Shown here piece after piece: positions 1 to 8,934 of a DNA stretch of 45,310 nt. How positions within the stretch are numbered: the first letter of the stretch is position 1; the number at the start of each line of letters is the position of its first letter. The position numbers and the translations under genes were made by a program. The notes beneath the pieces are model-generated. The model was not told where the DNA came from. It worked only from the letters and a program-made list of their open reading frames with translations, and made no database searches. The DNA lies in the NCBI GenBank assembly GCA_003671025.1, contig QWPW01000028.1, positions 1 to 45,310 on the forward strand, given 5' to 3'. The DNA comes from Planctomycetota bacterium. GTDB taxonomy: Bacteria; Planctomycetota; Phycisphaerae; Phycisphaerales; SM1A02.

Positions 1-1025
1 TTGGACTCGCCTTTGCACGCCGCGGCGTCGACGGTGGCGCTTCCCGAAACATTGATGCGCAGCGCGTCGTTGGCGATGGCTGCGTTGAATTCGTCACGAG
101 AAATCGTGATCGTCTGCGAGAGCCAATTGCAATCCGATTCGGCTGCGGTGAACAGTGCGTGCGCAGGCCCGCCGTTCACCGACACAATCAAAAACTCGTG
201 CGTGGCGCTGAGGTCACCGATCGCCTCGACTTGCAATTGCACATCGCCCTGCGCGGGAATCACGCGCTCGAAGTCGTAGGAGACTGACGCGGCTGCACCG
301 ATGGGGCCTTGCTCGTCGCCGATGCGGACTTCGGCGAAGGGTGCGAGTTGTGCGCAGCTATCAATGATGCCGTCGGCGTTGCAATCGATCGCCGTGCCCG
401 CGGCGAGTTCGTTGGCATCGACGATGCCGTTGCTGTCGCAGTCGTTGGTGGTGCGCACGGTGACATTGAGGTCGTAGCCGACGTTGCCCCAAGTGCTGTT
501 AAACCACGCGTTTTGGTTGGAACTGTTGTCGAGGTAGACCAGTTCTCCCTGCGGATATGTGTCGCCTGGGTTCACCGCGGGCTGCGACGTGTAGCAGGAG
601 TAGTTACCCCACCAAGGGGCCACCGTGAAGAACACGACATAGTCCTCACCCTGCGCGAGGCCGGCTCGCGTCGTAAAGTTCACTTCCTTGTCGCTCCAGT
701 TGCCGCCGTAATTGTGAAACACGGCGTCTCCCTGCGCGAGGATCGGCCCGATCGCACGACGGTTGATGGGATCCCATCGGCACACCAGCGCACGAAACGG
801 CACCGTGGCACAGCAGCCGTCGTAATACTGGCGAAAGCGTGCGCCTGTGCAAACCTCTCCGTTGCCCTTGAAGGTCTGTCCCATCGTGCTCAGGTTGCAG
901 TAGCCCCAATTGGTCCAATTGCTCCAATTCCAATTGGCCACTGTCACATCCGCGCTCGCGCTTGCGCTCCATGCCACAGCACACGCTGCCGCCGCGAGGC
1001 GTGTCGAATATCGATTCCATTCCAT
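1..1025 (-). CDS. Secreted protein with calcium-loop repeats, C-terminus beyond left edge
   Basis: The reading frame is open from an ATG at 1025 to the left edge, giving about 341 residues with no stop, so the gene is partial. GAGG lies about 7 bases before the ATG and supports this start; the other nearby ATG (1020) is in a different frame. Residues 1-25 form a signal peptide (Arg-containing start, Ala-rich core, cleavage near ASASA). The mature start is rich in Trp and Asn, followed by a beta-type region with several Cys. Around residues 190-225 are two calcium-loop motifs, DCDSNGIVDANE and DCNADGIIDSC, of the kind planctomycete secreted proteins carry in series. The rest looks like a beta-sandwich domain. 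It is transcribed in the same direction as aguA but separated from it by 163 bases. Function unknown; an extracellular structural or binding protein is inferred from composition. Confidence 0.72.
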   Translation of the reverse strand, partial: MEWNRYSTRLAAAACAVAWSASASADVTVANWNWSNWTNWGYCNLSTMGQTFKGNGEVCTGARFRQYYDGCCATVPFRALVCRWDPINRRAIGPILAQGDAVFHNYGGNWSDKEVNFTTRAGLAQGEDYVVFFTVAPWWGNYSCYTSQPAVNPGDTYPQGELVYLDNSSNQNAWFNSTWGNVGYDLNVTVRTTNDCDSNGIVDANELAAGTAIDCNADGIIDSCAQLAPFAEVRIGDEQGPIGAAASVSYDFERVIPAQGDVQLQVEAIGDLSATHEFLIVSVNGGPAHALFTAAESDCNWLSQTITISRDEFNAAIANDALRINVSGSATVDAAACKGES

Positions 1026-1188
1026 TGGATGACCTCAAAGTCTTTTGTTGCGCCACCATTGCGAGTGGGACGACCAACGCGCGGCGGACGCAACGATCAG
1101 TTCTTAGGTGAACAATACACAAGTCTGCTGAAAGTCGCGTCACACAATCGTGACGAATGCTCCGCGCGCGATTCCGCTCGGCCGTCGC

Positions 1189-2262
1189 TCACGCGCGCGA
1201 CGCAACACACGCCGCAGTCACGCGCGGATCCGCAGGCTGTTGTTGACTGAGGCAATGCAGACTTCCCAGTCCCACGACTAAGTGCCGCGCGGAGATCGCA
1301 ACTGCTGTCTTGCCTGTGAGTTCCGCGAGCAGACGACAAGCAACATCGTCGGATTTCCCGCCAAAACAAGGGACAAACACGCGTCCGTTGGCGATCAAGA
1401 AATTCGCGTGACTCGCAGGCAACATGTTGCGGCCACCGGCGCCGAAGCGATCCGCAGGGAAGTCGTAATGCAGTGCGTCGGGCGTGGGCAACGCCACCAC
1501 GTCGAGCTTGCGCCCCTTCGCCGTGCGCGCGGAGGTGAGCACTTTCCAGTTCGCTTCGAGGATCTCGTGATCAGCGTGACCGTGCGGCGCACGCACGGCC
1601 GCGACCACTCCTGGCCGAACGAATCGCGCGATGTCGTCGATGTGGCCATCAGTGTCATCACCTTTGATTCCGCCAGGAAGCCAGATCAACTGCTCAACGG
1701 CGAACGCATCGCGCAACGCTTTCTCAATCGCTTGCGGCGATGCATCCGGATTGCGATTGTCGTTGGACAAACATTGCTCCGTGGTGAGCATCGTGCCTTC
1801 ACCATCGACATCGATCGAACCGCCTTCGAGCACAAAGTTGTGACTCCACAAGGGAACGCGCAGATGCGAAACCATGTGCTCCGGCACTGAGTCGTCATCG
1901 GTGCGTGCTTCATACTTGCCGCCCCAACCGTTGAAGATGAACGAGTGCGCGGCAACGCCCTTCGTCGCATGAGTCACAAAGATGGCGCCGAAATCGCGAA
2001 TCCACGAGTCGTTCGTCGGCGCGCCGATTTCGTCGGTGGTGCGCACACGCACGACTTCTTCGAGCGCAAGTTTCCACGCGTCCCACTCTGCTTGCGCTTG
2101 TGCGAGACAACCGGGCCAAGTCTCCGCGTTGTGAGGACGCACCAACCACACCGCATCGAGCGGCTCCCATTCGGCGGGCATGCGCCAACCTTGCGCCGCG
2201 GCGGAACCTTGCAGATGAGTGACGGATTCCAACGGCGCGCGCGAGTCGGTGTACTGATTCAT
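1189..2262 (-). CDS. aguA: Agmatine deiminase
   Basis: Hydrolyses agmatine to N-carbamoylputrescine and ammonia in the cytoplasm, the second step of the arginine decarboxylase route to putrescine. At 357 residues it has the usual length of the peptidyl-arginine deiminase-like agmatine deiminases. Hallmarks are NDSWIRDFGA (about 84-93), EGGS (146-149), the DGHIDD segment holding the catalytic His (about 207), and the nucleophile Cys in GLGSLHCLSQQQ (Cys about 337). It lies 81 bases downstream of aguB on the same strand, so the two consecutive enzymes are probably co-transcribed, with the second step encoded first. No arginine decarboxylase gene is in the window. No strong Shine-Dalgarno is visible before the ATG. 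The family assignment is secure; putrescine synthesis rather than agmatine catabolism is inferred. Confidence 0.95.
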   Translation of the reverse strand: MNQYTDSRAPLESVTHLQGSAAAQGWRMPAEWEPLDAVWLVRPHNAETWPGCLAQAQAEWDAWKLALEEVVRVRTTDEIGAPTNDSWIRDFGAIFVTHATKGVAAHSFIFNGWGGKYEARTDDDSVPEHMVSHLRVPLWSHNFVLEGGSIDVDGEGTMLTTEQCLSNDNRNPDASPQAIEKALRDAFAVEQLIWLPGGIKGDDTDGHIDDIARFVRPGVVAAVRAPHGHADHEILEANWKVLTSARTAKGRKLDVVALPTPDALHYDFPADRFGAGGRNMLPASHANFLIANGRVFVPCFGGKSDDVACRLLAELTGKTAVAISARHLVVGLGSLHCLSQQQPADPRVTAACVASRA

Positions 2263-2343
2263 GAGACGAGATTCTCGAGTGTGGTTGTGAAGAAGGGACG
2301 CGCGCGCACGCTTGATTTCGATCGCGACTCGATCATCAACGCA

Positions 2344-3231
2344 TCATGCGTCAGCGCCAAAACGCTGCAGCAATCCGCCGAATGCGTCGATGCGTCGATC
2401 GCGAAAGAAGGGCCAACCGCGGCGGATCTCTTCGATGCGCGCGAGGTTGCATGTGTACGTGAGCACACACGGCTCGTCGGTCGACGCTTCCGCGACGATC
2501 TCGCCACTGGGATCGATCACCATCGATGTGCCCCAAAACTTGAGGTCGTCTTCGGTGCCGATGCGATTGATCGCCGCGACAAAACATCCGTTGGCAATTG
2601 CGTGCGCGCGATGCATGGTGATCCACGCGTCGCGCTGTTGCCGCGCGTCTTCGGGCGTTTCGCCGTGATACCAACCGATCGCAGTGGGATAGAAAATGAT
2701 CTGCGCGCCGAGCATCGCCGTGAGCCGCGCCGCTTCGGGATACCACTGATCCCAACACACGAGCATTCCCGATTTCGCATGTCGTCCTTGCACCGCTTGG
2801 AATCCGAGATCGCCGGGCGTGAAGTAGTACTTCTCGTAAAAGCGCGGGTCGTCGGGAATATGCATCTTGCGATACTTGCCGATGATCGCCCCTGTCGCGT
2901 CGAGATACACACTGGTGTTGTGATAGATGCCCGCGGCGCGTCGCTCAAACAAACTCGCGGTGATCTCGACATTCAACTCGCGTGCGAGTTTGCCTAAGCG
3001 TTCAGTGGTGGGGCCGGGGATCGACTCGGCGAGATCCATGCGCGCGGAATCTTCGACTTGGCAGAAGTAGGAACCAGAGAACAACTCTTGCGTCGCGATG
3101 ATCTGCGCGCCACGCGCCGCCGCCTCACGCGCAAGAGTTTCGACGCGCGCCATCACGACTTCGTACGAGTCTTGCGGACCGGCCGCGTGCTGAAGAAGTC
3201 CGATGGTGACGGAGTTGCAAGGCGTAGTCAT
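2344..3231 (-). CDS. aguB: N-carbamoylputrescine amidase
   Basis: A nitrilase-superfamily amidase that converts N-carbamoylputrescine to putrescine, CO2 and ammonia. The Glu-Lys-Cys triad is visible: Glu in ATQELF (about 49), Lys in KYRKMHIPDD (about 122) and Cys in MLVCWDQWYPE (about 159). The segment RKMHIPDDPRFYEKYYFTPG is characteristic of the AguB branch and separates it from the beta-ureidopropionase at 22929. I chose the ATG at 3231 (MTTPCNSV, 295 residues) because it matches family length; an upstream ATG at 3291 would add 20 residues without family character. It is the first gene of the aguB-aguA pair. The 154 bases upstream, up to the end of the peptidase gene, should contain the promoter, although I cannot pick out convincing -35/-10 boxes. 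Confidence 0.95.
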   Translation of the reverse strand: MTTPCNSVTIGLLQHAAGPQDSYEVVMARVETLAREAAARGAQIIATQELFSGSYFCQVEDSARMDLAESIPGPTTERLGKLARELNVEITASLFERRAAGIYHNTSVYLDATGAIIGKYRKMHIPDDPRFYEKYYFTPGDLGFQAVQGRHAKSGMLVCWDQWYPEAARLTAMLGAQIIFYPTAIGWYHGETPEDARQQRDAWITMHRAHAIANGCFVAAINRIGTEDDLKFWGTSMVIDPSGEIVAEASTDEPCVLTYTCNLARIEEIRRGWPFFRDRRIDAFGGLLQRFGADA

Positions 3232-3385
3232 CGGAGTGGGCTCAGCGAAATCGAGGGCAACTGCGTGCTCGTTGCATGTCACGAGCACCACCGCACACCA
3301 TCGTGCGAGTCGCGGAGTCTATAAGGATTTCGCCGTGCAAACGTGAGCCGCGCGCACCCGTCGCACGGTCATCAGCAACGCGCAC

Positions 3386-4936
3386 TCACTGGTTACAACT
3401 GCCCCACTGCGCCAACATCGCCGCAATATCTTCGCCACCCACGAGGCCGTTGCCTGACACATCCGCGCGTCCTGCAGCAATCGCATTCATGCCCCAAGCG
3501 GCCAGCAACACGGCGAGATCGGCGCCGTTCACGAAGCCATCGATATTGAGATCTGCGCTGCACGCTTCGGGAACAATCGTCCACGAATATGTTTCGCGCA
3601 GCCATTGCGTGCGCAGCGTTTCGTTGCGCACCTTGGTGGTTGGATCAGTCACCACCAATTGCAACTGCGTTCCGGCGGGCGCGGCTGCGAGGTTGGTGGT
3701 GTCAAACGAAACGCCGGTCGCACCAGGAATCAGCACGCCTGCGCGATACCACTGCTTGTTCAGCGTGTGCAACGACGGCTGCACCAGCGTCGTGCCGATC
3801 ACTGCACGGCGCACCACAATGCTGTTGAACGGACGCGTCGCCGCATCGACCATCGTGGTCTGCTGATGAATCTTCACGATCATCTGTTCGAGCGAGGGAC
3901 CGTTGAACGGCGTGCCCAATGATCGCATGAGCGAGTTGCTCGTTGGTCGACGAATACCAAACTGAAAGTAGCGCGCGCCTTCAAATGCTCCGTGCACACC
4001 GACGGTGGGCAGCGAAACTCCGAGCCACGCCGCCCACTTGTTGTTCGCGGTTTGCATTTGCGCCTGCGTTTGAATGCTCACATTCACTTCGCCTACTTCG
4101 CTGCCTGAGTACGTCGCGCCGTCGGCGTAGTCGTATTCGTCGGCGAGATCGCCAAAGCTGTGCCCGAATTCATGCACCGCAACCTCGAGGCTGTCCGCAT
4201 TGAATCCCGAGAAGGTGCACAGATCATTCGATGGATATCCCGCGCCCCCGTACGTCGTCGAGTTGGCGACGGCGAGAATCTGGTCCCAATCAGGCGCGCA
4301 ATTCGCAGCGGCCACGGCTTTGCTGGGGTCGACGCAAAGAAGGCGATCGATGCCCGCGCACCAAAATCCCATGTCGAGTGCGGTGTTGCGCAAGATGCCT
4401 TGCGATGGATCCTGATCAACGCCCGCGTCGATACTCGTGACATCGACGCGATGCACATTGAAGTAGCCTTTGTAACTCACCCACGGCTCGCGCTCGATAA
4501 GGGTGTTCCACCGCTGCTGCACGAGCGATGCATACGAGCCTAGTTGCGCGGTTTGGAAACCATCGCCAACAAACACAATGTCGATGCGATTGGCGCTCGA
4601 ACCGGTGTATTGGACGGTGAAGAAGGGCCAGGGATTGAAGAGCGCGGTTGGTTCATCCGCAGCTGCCTCGACCAACAGCGGACCGCCTTGCAGCACCGAG
4701 TTGATGCGCGAGCGCATACTGGGATGGCAAGAGAAGACGAGATCACTTTTTGCATGCAGGCCGCCGCAACAGTCTTCATCGCGGGCGAGAGCTTGCGCGC
4801 GTGCTGCCGAGGGCATGCTCACGGCGACCAATGCAAAAACCCCCTGTAAAACCAGCAAAAACGCCCCTGTCGGTGATGAGCGGGCAGGTGATTGATTGAC
4901 CGATTCGTTGGTGGCAAGTGACATCGCACTGAGCAT
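3386..4936 (-). CDS. Secreted M64-type metallopeptidase with C-terminal dockerin-like tail
   Basis: An exported zinc peptidase of the IgA-peptidase M64 type. The ATG at 4936 is preferred because AGGAG (4944-4948 on the plus strand) sits 7 bases upstream; a longer frame from 4963 lacks this. A signal peptide follows (hydrophobic GAFLLVLQGVFALVAVSM, cleavage near ARAQA). The catalytic site is AVHEFGHSFGDLADEY: HExxH at about residues 255-259 followed by the downstream Asp-Glu-Tyr typical of the family. An immunoglobulin-like region precedes two calcium-loop repeats at the C-terminus (ADLNIDGFVNGADLAVLLAAW and a degenerate ADVSGNGLVGGEDIAAMLAQWG), which resemble type I dockerin halves. Length is 516 residues. 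The substrate is unknown; extracellular protein degradation is inferred. The tail may serve in surface attachment or sorting. Confidence 0.88.
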   Translation of the reverse strand: MLSAMSLATNESVNQSPARSSPTGAFLLVLQGVFALVAVSMPSAARAQALARDEDCCGGLHAKSDLVFSCHPSMRSRINSVLQGGPLLVEAAADEPTALFNPWPFFTVQYTGSSANRIDIVFVGDGFQTAQLGSYASLVQQRWNTLIEREPWVSYKGYFNVHRVDVTSIDAGVDQDPSQGILRNTALDMGFWCAGIDRLLCVDPSKAVAAANCAPDWDQILAVANSTTYGGAGYPSNDLCTFSGFNADSLEVAVHEFGHSFGDLADEYDYADGATYSGSEVGEVNVSIQTQAQMQTANNKWAAWLGVSLPTVGVHGAFEGARYFQFGIRRPTSNSLMRSLGTPFNGPSLEQMIVKIHQQTTMVDAATRPFNSIVVRRAVIGTTLVQPSLHTLNKQWYRAGVLIPGATGVSFDTTNLAAAPAGTQLQLVVTDPTTKVRNETLRTQWLRETYSWTIVPEACSADLNIDGFVNGADLAVLLAAWGMNAIAAGRADVSGNGLVGGEDIAAMLAQWGSCNQ

Positions 4937-5280
4937 AAAGGATCTCCTGAGATCGTCGAACATAGCCCAGAGCGCGATGGAGTCAAATCGTTGTGCGCAA
5001 ACTCACGCGACATATTCGAACGCGAGCAACCTGCGTGGACCCGTCATTGTTGGTGCGCGCTCACTGTGCCTTGGACTCGACAACCAAGCGTGCAGCCGAA
5101 ATCGATTGGAAGATTTTCGAGGATTTGCGTCGGAGGCAAAAAATCTCACTCTGGTGCAACGGCCTCCCTTCTCGCGGTGATGTTGATCGTGAGCGATCAA
5201 TGCAATCACTGCGCGTGCCACGTCGCCTCGACTTGCCCATCGCCTTGGGCGATGCGCAGGTGTGGATGTAGGCTGCAGTC
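4937..5280. other. 344-base divergent intergenic region, no gene seen
   Basis: This gap lies between the start of the minus-strand peptidase gene and the plus-strand glycosylase gene, so it should hold both promoters. Apart from the AGGAG ribosome site of the peptidase (4944-4948) I find no convincing promoter boxes, tRNA, repeat or conserved small reading frame. The short frames present have no recognisable content. Confidence 0.5.
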
Positions 5281-6570
5281 ATGCCCCGCCGCGTTGCACG
5301 CACGACTGCTGTCACCTCCCCGCCAAAGATGACAACCCGCTCGCCATCGGTGAACGCCGCGACCAAGGCGTTTCCCCTAGTTTCCGCGGCAGAATCGCGC
5401 GCTTTGTTGCTCGAGGGCTGCTGCCTCGCACGCACACCAACGAAGGCTTCGCGCGCCGCGGTACTTCGAATCATTCGCGAACTCGGGTTCGTCCAACTCG
5501 ACAGCATCAGCTCGGTCGAACGCGCGCATCACCTCATCATGCACGCGCGACTCGACGGCTACGCGCAAGCGATGCTCGCGCACCACACCGAAACCACGCG
5601 TCACGCATTTGAACATTGGACCCACGACGCCAGCGTCATCCGCCGCGATTGGTTGGTGTGGTGGACGCATCGCTTCGAACGCAGTCGCGTGCGGTTGGCC
5701 ACTCACGCGTGGATGCGTTCGCGCCTGGGCGCCAATTGGCAAGCAACCATCGCTCATGTGCACGATCAAATCAAAGAGCGCGGCGCATTGGCCACGCGTG
5801 ATTTCACGCCGCCCAAAGGCGTGAAGCCAAAAAAAGATCCCGGCGAGGGCTGGTGGAATTGGTCGCCGCACAAAGCTGCACTCGAGTTCTTGTGGCGCTC
5901 TGGCGATCTCGCGGTGCACTCTCGACGCGGATTTGAAAAGGTGTACGACCTCAGTGAACGTGTGCATGGTCCGCGCGACACGATGCCTTCTCGCGGCGAC
6001 ACCGTTGAATGGGCGTGCACCGAAGCATTGGCGCGTCTGGGCGCCGCCACTGCGCGTGAGTTGTGTCACTTCATGGATGCGATCACGCTCGCCGAAGCGA
6101 ACCATTGGTGCGCCTGGGCGGTGAAGGAAGAACGCGTCGCGCGTGTTTATTTGCAACGCGGTGCGCGCAGCGACATCGTTGGTGTTGCGCGCCTCGAATG
6201 GAAACGCGCTGCGCAGAAGATCGAGTTGCACAGCGAGCCGCGACTGTTGTCACCGTTTGATCCGCTGGTGCGCGATCGCGCGCGACTGTCCGCGCTCTTC
6301 GGCTTTGACTATCGCTTCGAAGCGTTTGTGCCCGCGGCCAAACGAGTGCACGGCTACTACACCATGCCCGTGCTCGTCGACGGCGCGTTGGTTGCACGGG
6401 TTGACCTCGCGAGCGATCGCGCGGCGGGTGTTCTTCGCGTTGCCCGAGTGTGGTGTGAGCCGCAATTCCCACAGGCACAGAGCAAGTCACACGCCGCAAC
6501 TGCATGTGCGCGCTTGGCCATGCAGTTGCAGTTGAAGTTGGAGATGGCAACCCGTTCACGCGGAAGTTGA
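5281..6570 (+). CDS. YcaQ-like winged-helix DNA glycosylase (HTH_42 family)
   Basis: A member of the bacterial AlkZ/YcaQ (HTH_42) family of winged-helix DNA glycosylases, which remove bulky alkylated bases or unhook interstrand crosslinks. The N-terminal helix region carries FVQLDSISSVERAHH; the QLD triplet (about 72-74) matches the Q-hydrophobic-D catalytic motif of the YcaQ branch rather than the QxQ of AlkZ. Further family features are the SRLGANW-like helix, the WWNWSPHKAALEFLWRSGDL winged-helix segment (about 195-215) and the C-terminal LLSPFDPLVRDRAR followed by FDYRFEAFVPAAKR-HGYYTMPVL. The frame from the ATG at 5281 carries a basic, Ala/Thr-rich extension before the domain; an alternative ATG at 5329 would shorten it by 16 residues. 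No partner gene is evident; the next gene is unrelated. Confidence 0.9.
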   Translation: MPRRVARTTAVTSPPKMTTRSPSVNAATKAFPLVSAAESRALLLEGCCLARTPTKASRAAVLRIIRELGFVQLDSISSVERAHHLIMHARLDGYAQAMLAHHTETTRHAFEHWTHDASVIRRDWLVWWTHRFERSRVRLATHAWMRSRLGANWQATIAHVHDQIKERGALATRDFTPPKGVKPKKDPGEGWWNWSPHKAALEFLWRSGDLAVHSRRGFEKVYDLSERVHGPRDTMPSRGDTVEWACTEALARLGAATARELCHFMDAITLAEANHWCAWAVKEERVARVYLQRGARSDIVGVARLEWKRAAQKIELHSEPRLLSPFDPLVRDRARLSALFGFDYRFEAFVPAAKRVHGYYTMPVLVDGALVARVDLASDRAAGVLRVARVWCEPQFPQAQSKSHAATACARLAMQLQLKLEMATRSRGS

Positions 6571-6671
6571 CCCGCGCATGTCGCCACTGCTGTCGCATGC
6601 GATTGCCTTTTTTTTGCGGCGATTTCCTCGACGAGCGACTGCGCGCGCACGGCTCGTTGTTCAATGCGTCT

Positions 6672-7838
6672 ATGACTTATGCCTCTTTGGCTCGTGCCTT
6701 CCTCGCGCACACCTCTGCGTTCATCGCGACGATGTGCATCTCTGCGCAAAGCACATTCGCCAGTCCGCCAAAGATTCCCGATCAGTGGTTCTTTGAGGGA
6801 GCGCAGCGCAACGCGCAACTCAAAGATCTCGAAGGAAAGCCTGCGCCCGAGTTGGACACCGATGCTTGGATCGGAACGTCGACCACCATCGCCAAGAATC
6901 GCGGCAAAGTAATCATCATCGACTTCTGGGCAACGTGGTGCGGTCCGTGCATGGCGGCGATTCCCGAGAATGTCGCGCTGATGAAGAAGCACAGCGACGG
7001 CGATCTCGTGTTCATCGGCGTGCACGACGCAAACAATGGATGGGACAAGGCCGCGCAAGTCGCCAAGGACAAGAAGATCAACTACCCGCTGGCGAAAGAC
7101 AAATCGGGCGCATCAGCGAAGGCGTATCGCGTGCAGTTCTGGCCCACCTACGTCGCGATTGATCGTGCGGGAATCGTGCGCGCGGCGGGACTGATTCCTA
7201 GTCATGTCGCTGAAGTCGCGCAGTTGCTGCTCGCAGAAGGCTCGAGTGAAAGCAACGTCGCAGAGAACGCGAACGCGAGCGGGTTCGGCGCAGACATGTA
7301 CCTCGGCGGCGCGAAAAGTCCGGCGGCACTGCGCGCGCTCGAAGGCAAACCTGCGCCCGCGATTGACGCAAGCGCGTGGATTGGCGACGCGGTCACCAAG
7401 GAGCGCATGAAGGGTTCGGTGGTCGCGCTGCAATTCACAACCGCGGGAAATGCCGCGGCAAACAAGCAGTTTGCGGAGTTTGCCAAACTCGAAAAGGAAT
7501 TCGCCGCGCAAGGCGTCACCTTCGTCGGTGTGTGCAAAGCGAGCGCGAATTGGAAGGACATGGAGAGCGCCGCGAAAGCAATCGGATGCACGATCTCCAT
7601 CGCGCGTGATGCTGAAGTGACGAGCGCTGCAACGACGAGTGACGCAAACAACGCAACCCCCGCTGCCGCGCCGATCATCGAGCCGCTCAAACTTGGCCGC
7701 ACTGCCGAGGCGTTTGGGGTCAAGTATTTTCCCGTCACCATCTTGATCGATCGCTCGGGCAAGGTGCGCATCGCAGGTGTGCGCATCGACCGCGTCAAAC
7801 AAGTCATCGAGCAGTTGCTCGCCGAACCAACCAGTTGA
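6672..7838 (+). CDS. Exported double thioredoxin-fold protein (TlpA/ResA-like)
   Basis: An exported protein of 388 residues with two TlpA-type thioredoxin folds. The ATG at 6672 gives a signal peptide (MTYASLARAFLAHTSAF..., cleavage near STFA-SP); the frame is open upstream, but earlier starts would destroy the signal peptide. Domain 1 (about 50-195) has the redox motif WATWCGPC (Cys about 90 and 93) and the cis-Pro region FWPTYVAID. Domain 2 (about 225-388) repeats the leader pattern (EGKPAPAIDASAWIG versus EGKPAPELDTDAWIG) and the end motif KYFPVTILIDRSGKVR, but the active site is replaced by TTAGNAAAN, without cysteines. So domain 1 could act as a disulfide reductase or oxidase in the envelope, while domain 2 is likely non-redox, perhaps for binding. 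It is followed after 57 bases by moxR and may lead that operon. Confidence 0.88.
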   Translation: MTYASLARAFLAHTSAFIATMCISAQSTFASPPKIPDQWFFEGAQRNAQLKDLEGKPAPELDTDAWIGTSTTIAKNRGKVIIIDFWATWCGPCMAAIPENVALMKKHSDGDLVFIGVHDANNGWDKAAQVAKDKKINYPLAKDKSGASAKAYRVQFWPTYVAIDRAGIVRAAGLIPSHVAEVAQLLLAEGSSESNVAENANASGFGADMYLGGAKSPAALRALEGKPAPAIDASAWIGDAVTKERMKGSVVALQFTTAGNAAANKQFAEFAKLEKEFAAQGVTFVGVCKASANWKDMESAAKAIGCTISIARDAEVTSAATTSDANNATPAAAPIIEPLKLGRTAEAFGVKYFPVTILIDRSGKVRIAGVRIDRVKQVIEQLLAEPTS

Positions 7839-7895
7839 CGGCGTCGCTTCCGTGTGACGATCACTCATTCAACGACTCTCGACACGAAACTGCTC

Positions 7896-8894
7896 ATGAC
7901 TACCGCGCCGACTTCGCAATCTTCTCCGCGCTCCACTTCACCCTTTGTCGATCACATTCGCACGCAAGTTGCGCGCACAGTGGTCGGACAAGAAATCGTG
8001 GTTGAGCGCGTGCTCATCGCGTTGCTCACGGGCGGACATCTGCTGCTCGAAGGCGTTCCGGGAATTGCCAAGACGCTGCTGGTGCAGTCGGTGGCCAAGG
8101 CCATCGATCTGCGTTTCGCGCGCGTGCAGTTCACCATCGACTTGCTGCCGAGCGACATCGTGGGCAGCGAGATTCTCGAACAGAAGACCGGCGAGTTTCG
8201 CATTCACAAGGGACCGATCTTCACCAACCTCCTGTTGGCCGACGAGATCAATCGCGCCTCGCCCAAAGTGCAATCGGCGTTGCTCGAAGCGATGCAAGAG
8301 CGCCGCGTTTCCATCGGCGACACCACCCATGATTTGCCTGCGCCCTTCTTGGTGATCGCCACCCAAAACCCCGTGGAACAAGCGGGAACCTTCGAACTTC
8401 CCGAAGCGCAACTCGATCGATTCATGTTGCGTCATCGACTCACCTATCCCACGCCCAGCGAAGAAGCTGAAGTGGTGCGCCGCAGTTTGAAGTTGAAGTT
8501 GAAACGACAAGGTGATGGCGCGGTTCCCATGTCCGCCTTCGATGCGATCGATGGCGAGCAACGCATGCACATCGGCGATCTCACCCACGCGATGAGCGCG
8601 GTGCAGAGCATTCATGTGAGTGAAGTGTTCGTGCGTGATTGCGTCGAGTTGGTCAACCTCACCCGCAAGCACGAAGACATCGAGTTGGGCTGCAGTCCGC
8701 GCGCGGCGCTCGCGTTGGTGCATGCCTCGCGTGCGCGTGCCTACATCCATCAGCGCGACTACACCATTCCCGAAGACATCTTCGCGTTGGCTGAAGATGT
8801 GATGCTTCATCGCATGCGTCTCAAGTACGAGGCGCTCGCGCAGGGACGCAATTCCACCAGCGTCTTGCGCGCGCTGCTCTCGACGATGGCGTAA
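7896..8894 (+). CDS. moxR: MoxR-family AAA+ ATPase
   Basis: A MoxR-class AAA+ ATPase of 332 residues, thought in this family to act as a chaperone that matures or inserts cofactors into VWA-domain partners. Visible are Walker A GVPGIAKT (about 53-60), Walker B LLLADEINRAS (about 113-123), sensor 1 VIATQNPVEQ and the downstream EAQLDRFM arginine-finger region. The lid domain ends with IPEDIFALAEDVMLHRMRL, typical of MoxR. The ATG at 7896 (MTTAPTSQ) is favoured; an upstream ATG/GTG frame to 7854 would add 14 poorly conserved residues. It is followed after 40 bases by the DUF58 gene and then the VWA genes, the classic order of these operons. Confidence 0.94.
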   Translation: MTTAPTSQSSPRSTSPFVDHIRTQVARTVVGQEIVVERVLIALLTGGHLLLEGVPGIAKTLLVQSVAKAIDLRFARVQFTIDLLPSDIVGSEILEQKTGEFRIHKGPIFTNLLLADEINRASPKVQSALLEAMQERRVSIGDTTHDLPAPFLVIATQNPVEQAGTFELPEAQLDRFMLRHRLTYPTPSEEAEVVRRSLKLKLKRQGDGAVPMSAFDAIDGEQRMHIGDLTHAMSAVQSIHVSEVFVRDCVELVNLTRKHEDIELGCSPRAALALVHASRARAYIHQRDYTIPEDIFALAEDVMLHRMRLKYEALAQGRNSTSVLRALLSTMA

Positions 8895-8934
8895 GCGAAC
8901 CGACTTTCACGACAACGTACTGACGCGCAAACAC

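Noticed and set aside
309-1250. 313-codon plus-strand frame
   Set aside because: Antisense to the signal-peptide-bearing calcium-loop gene and the end of aguA; Arg/His/Ala-rich with no domain, a product of third-position GC bias.
2344-3231. aguB as a second beta-ureidopropionase
   Set aside because: Its HIPDDPRFYEKYYF segment and adjacency to agmatine deiminase identify it as N-carbamoylputrescine amidase.
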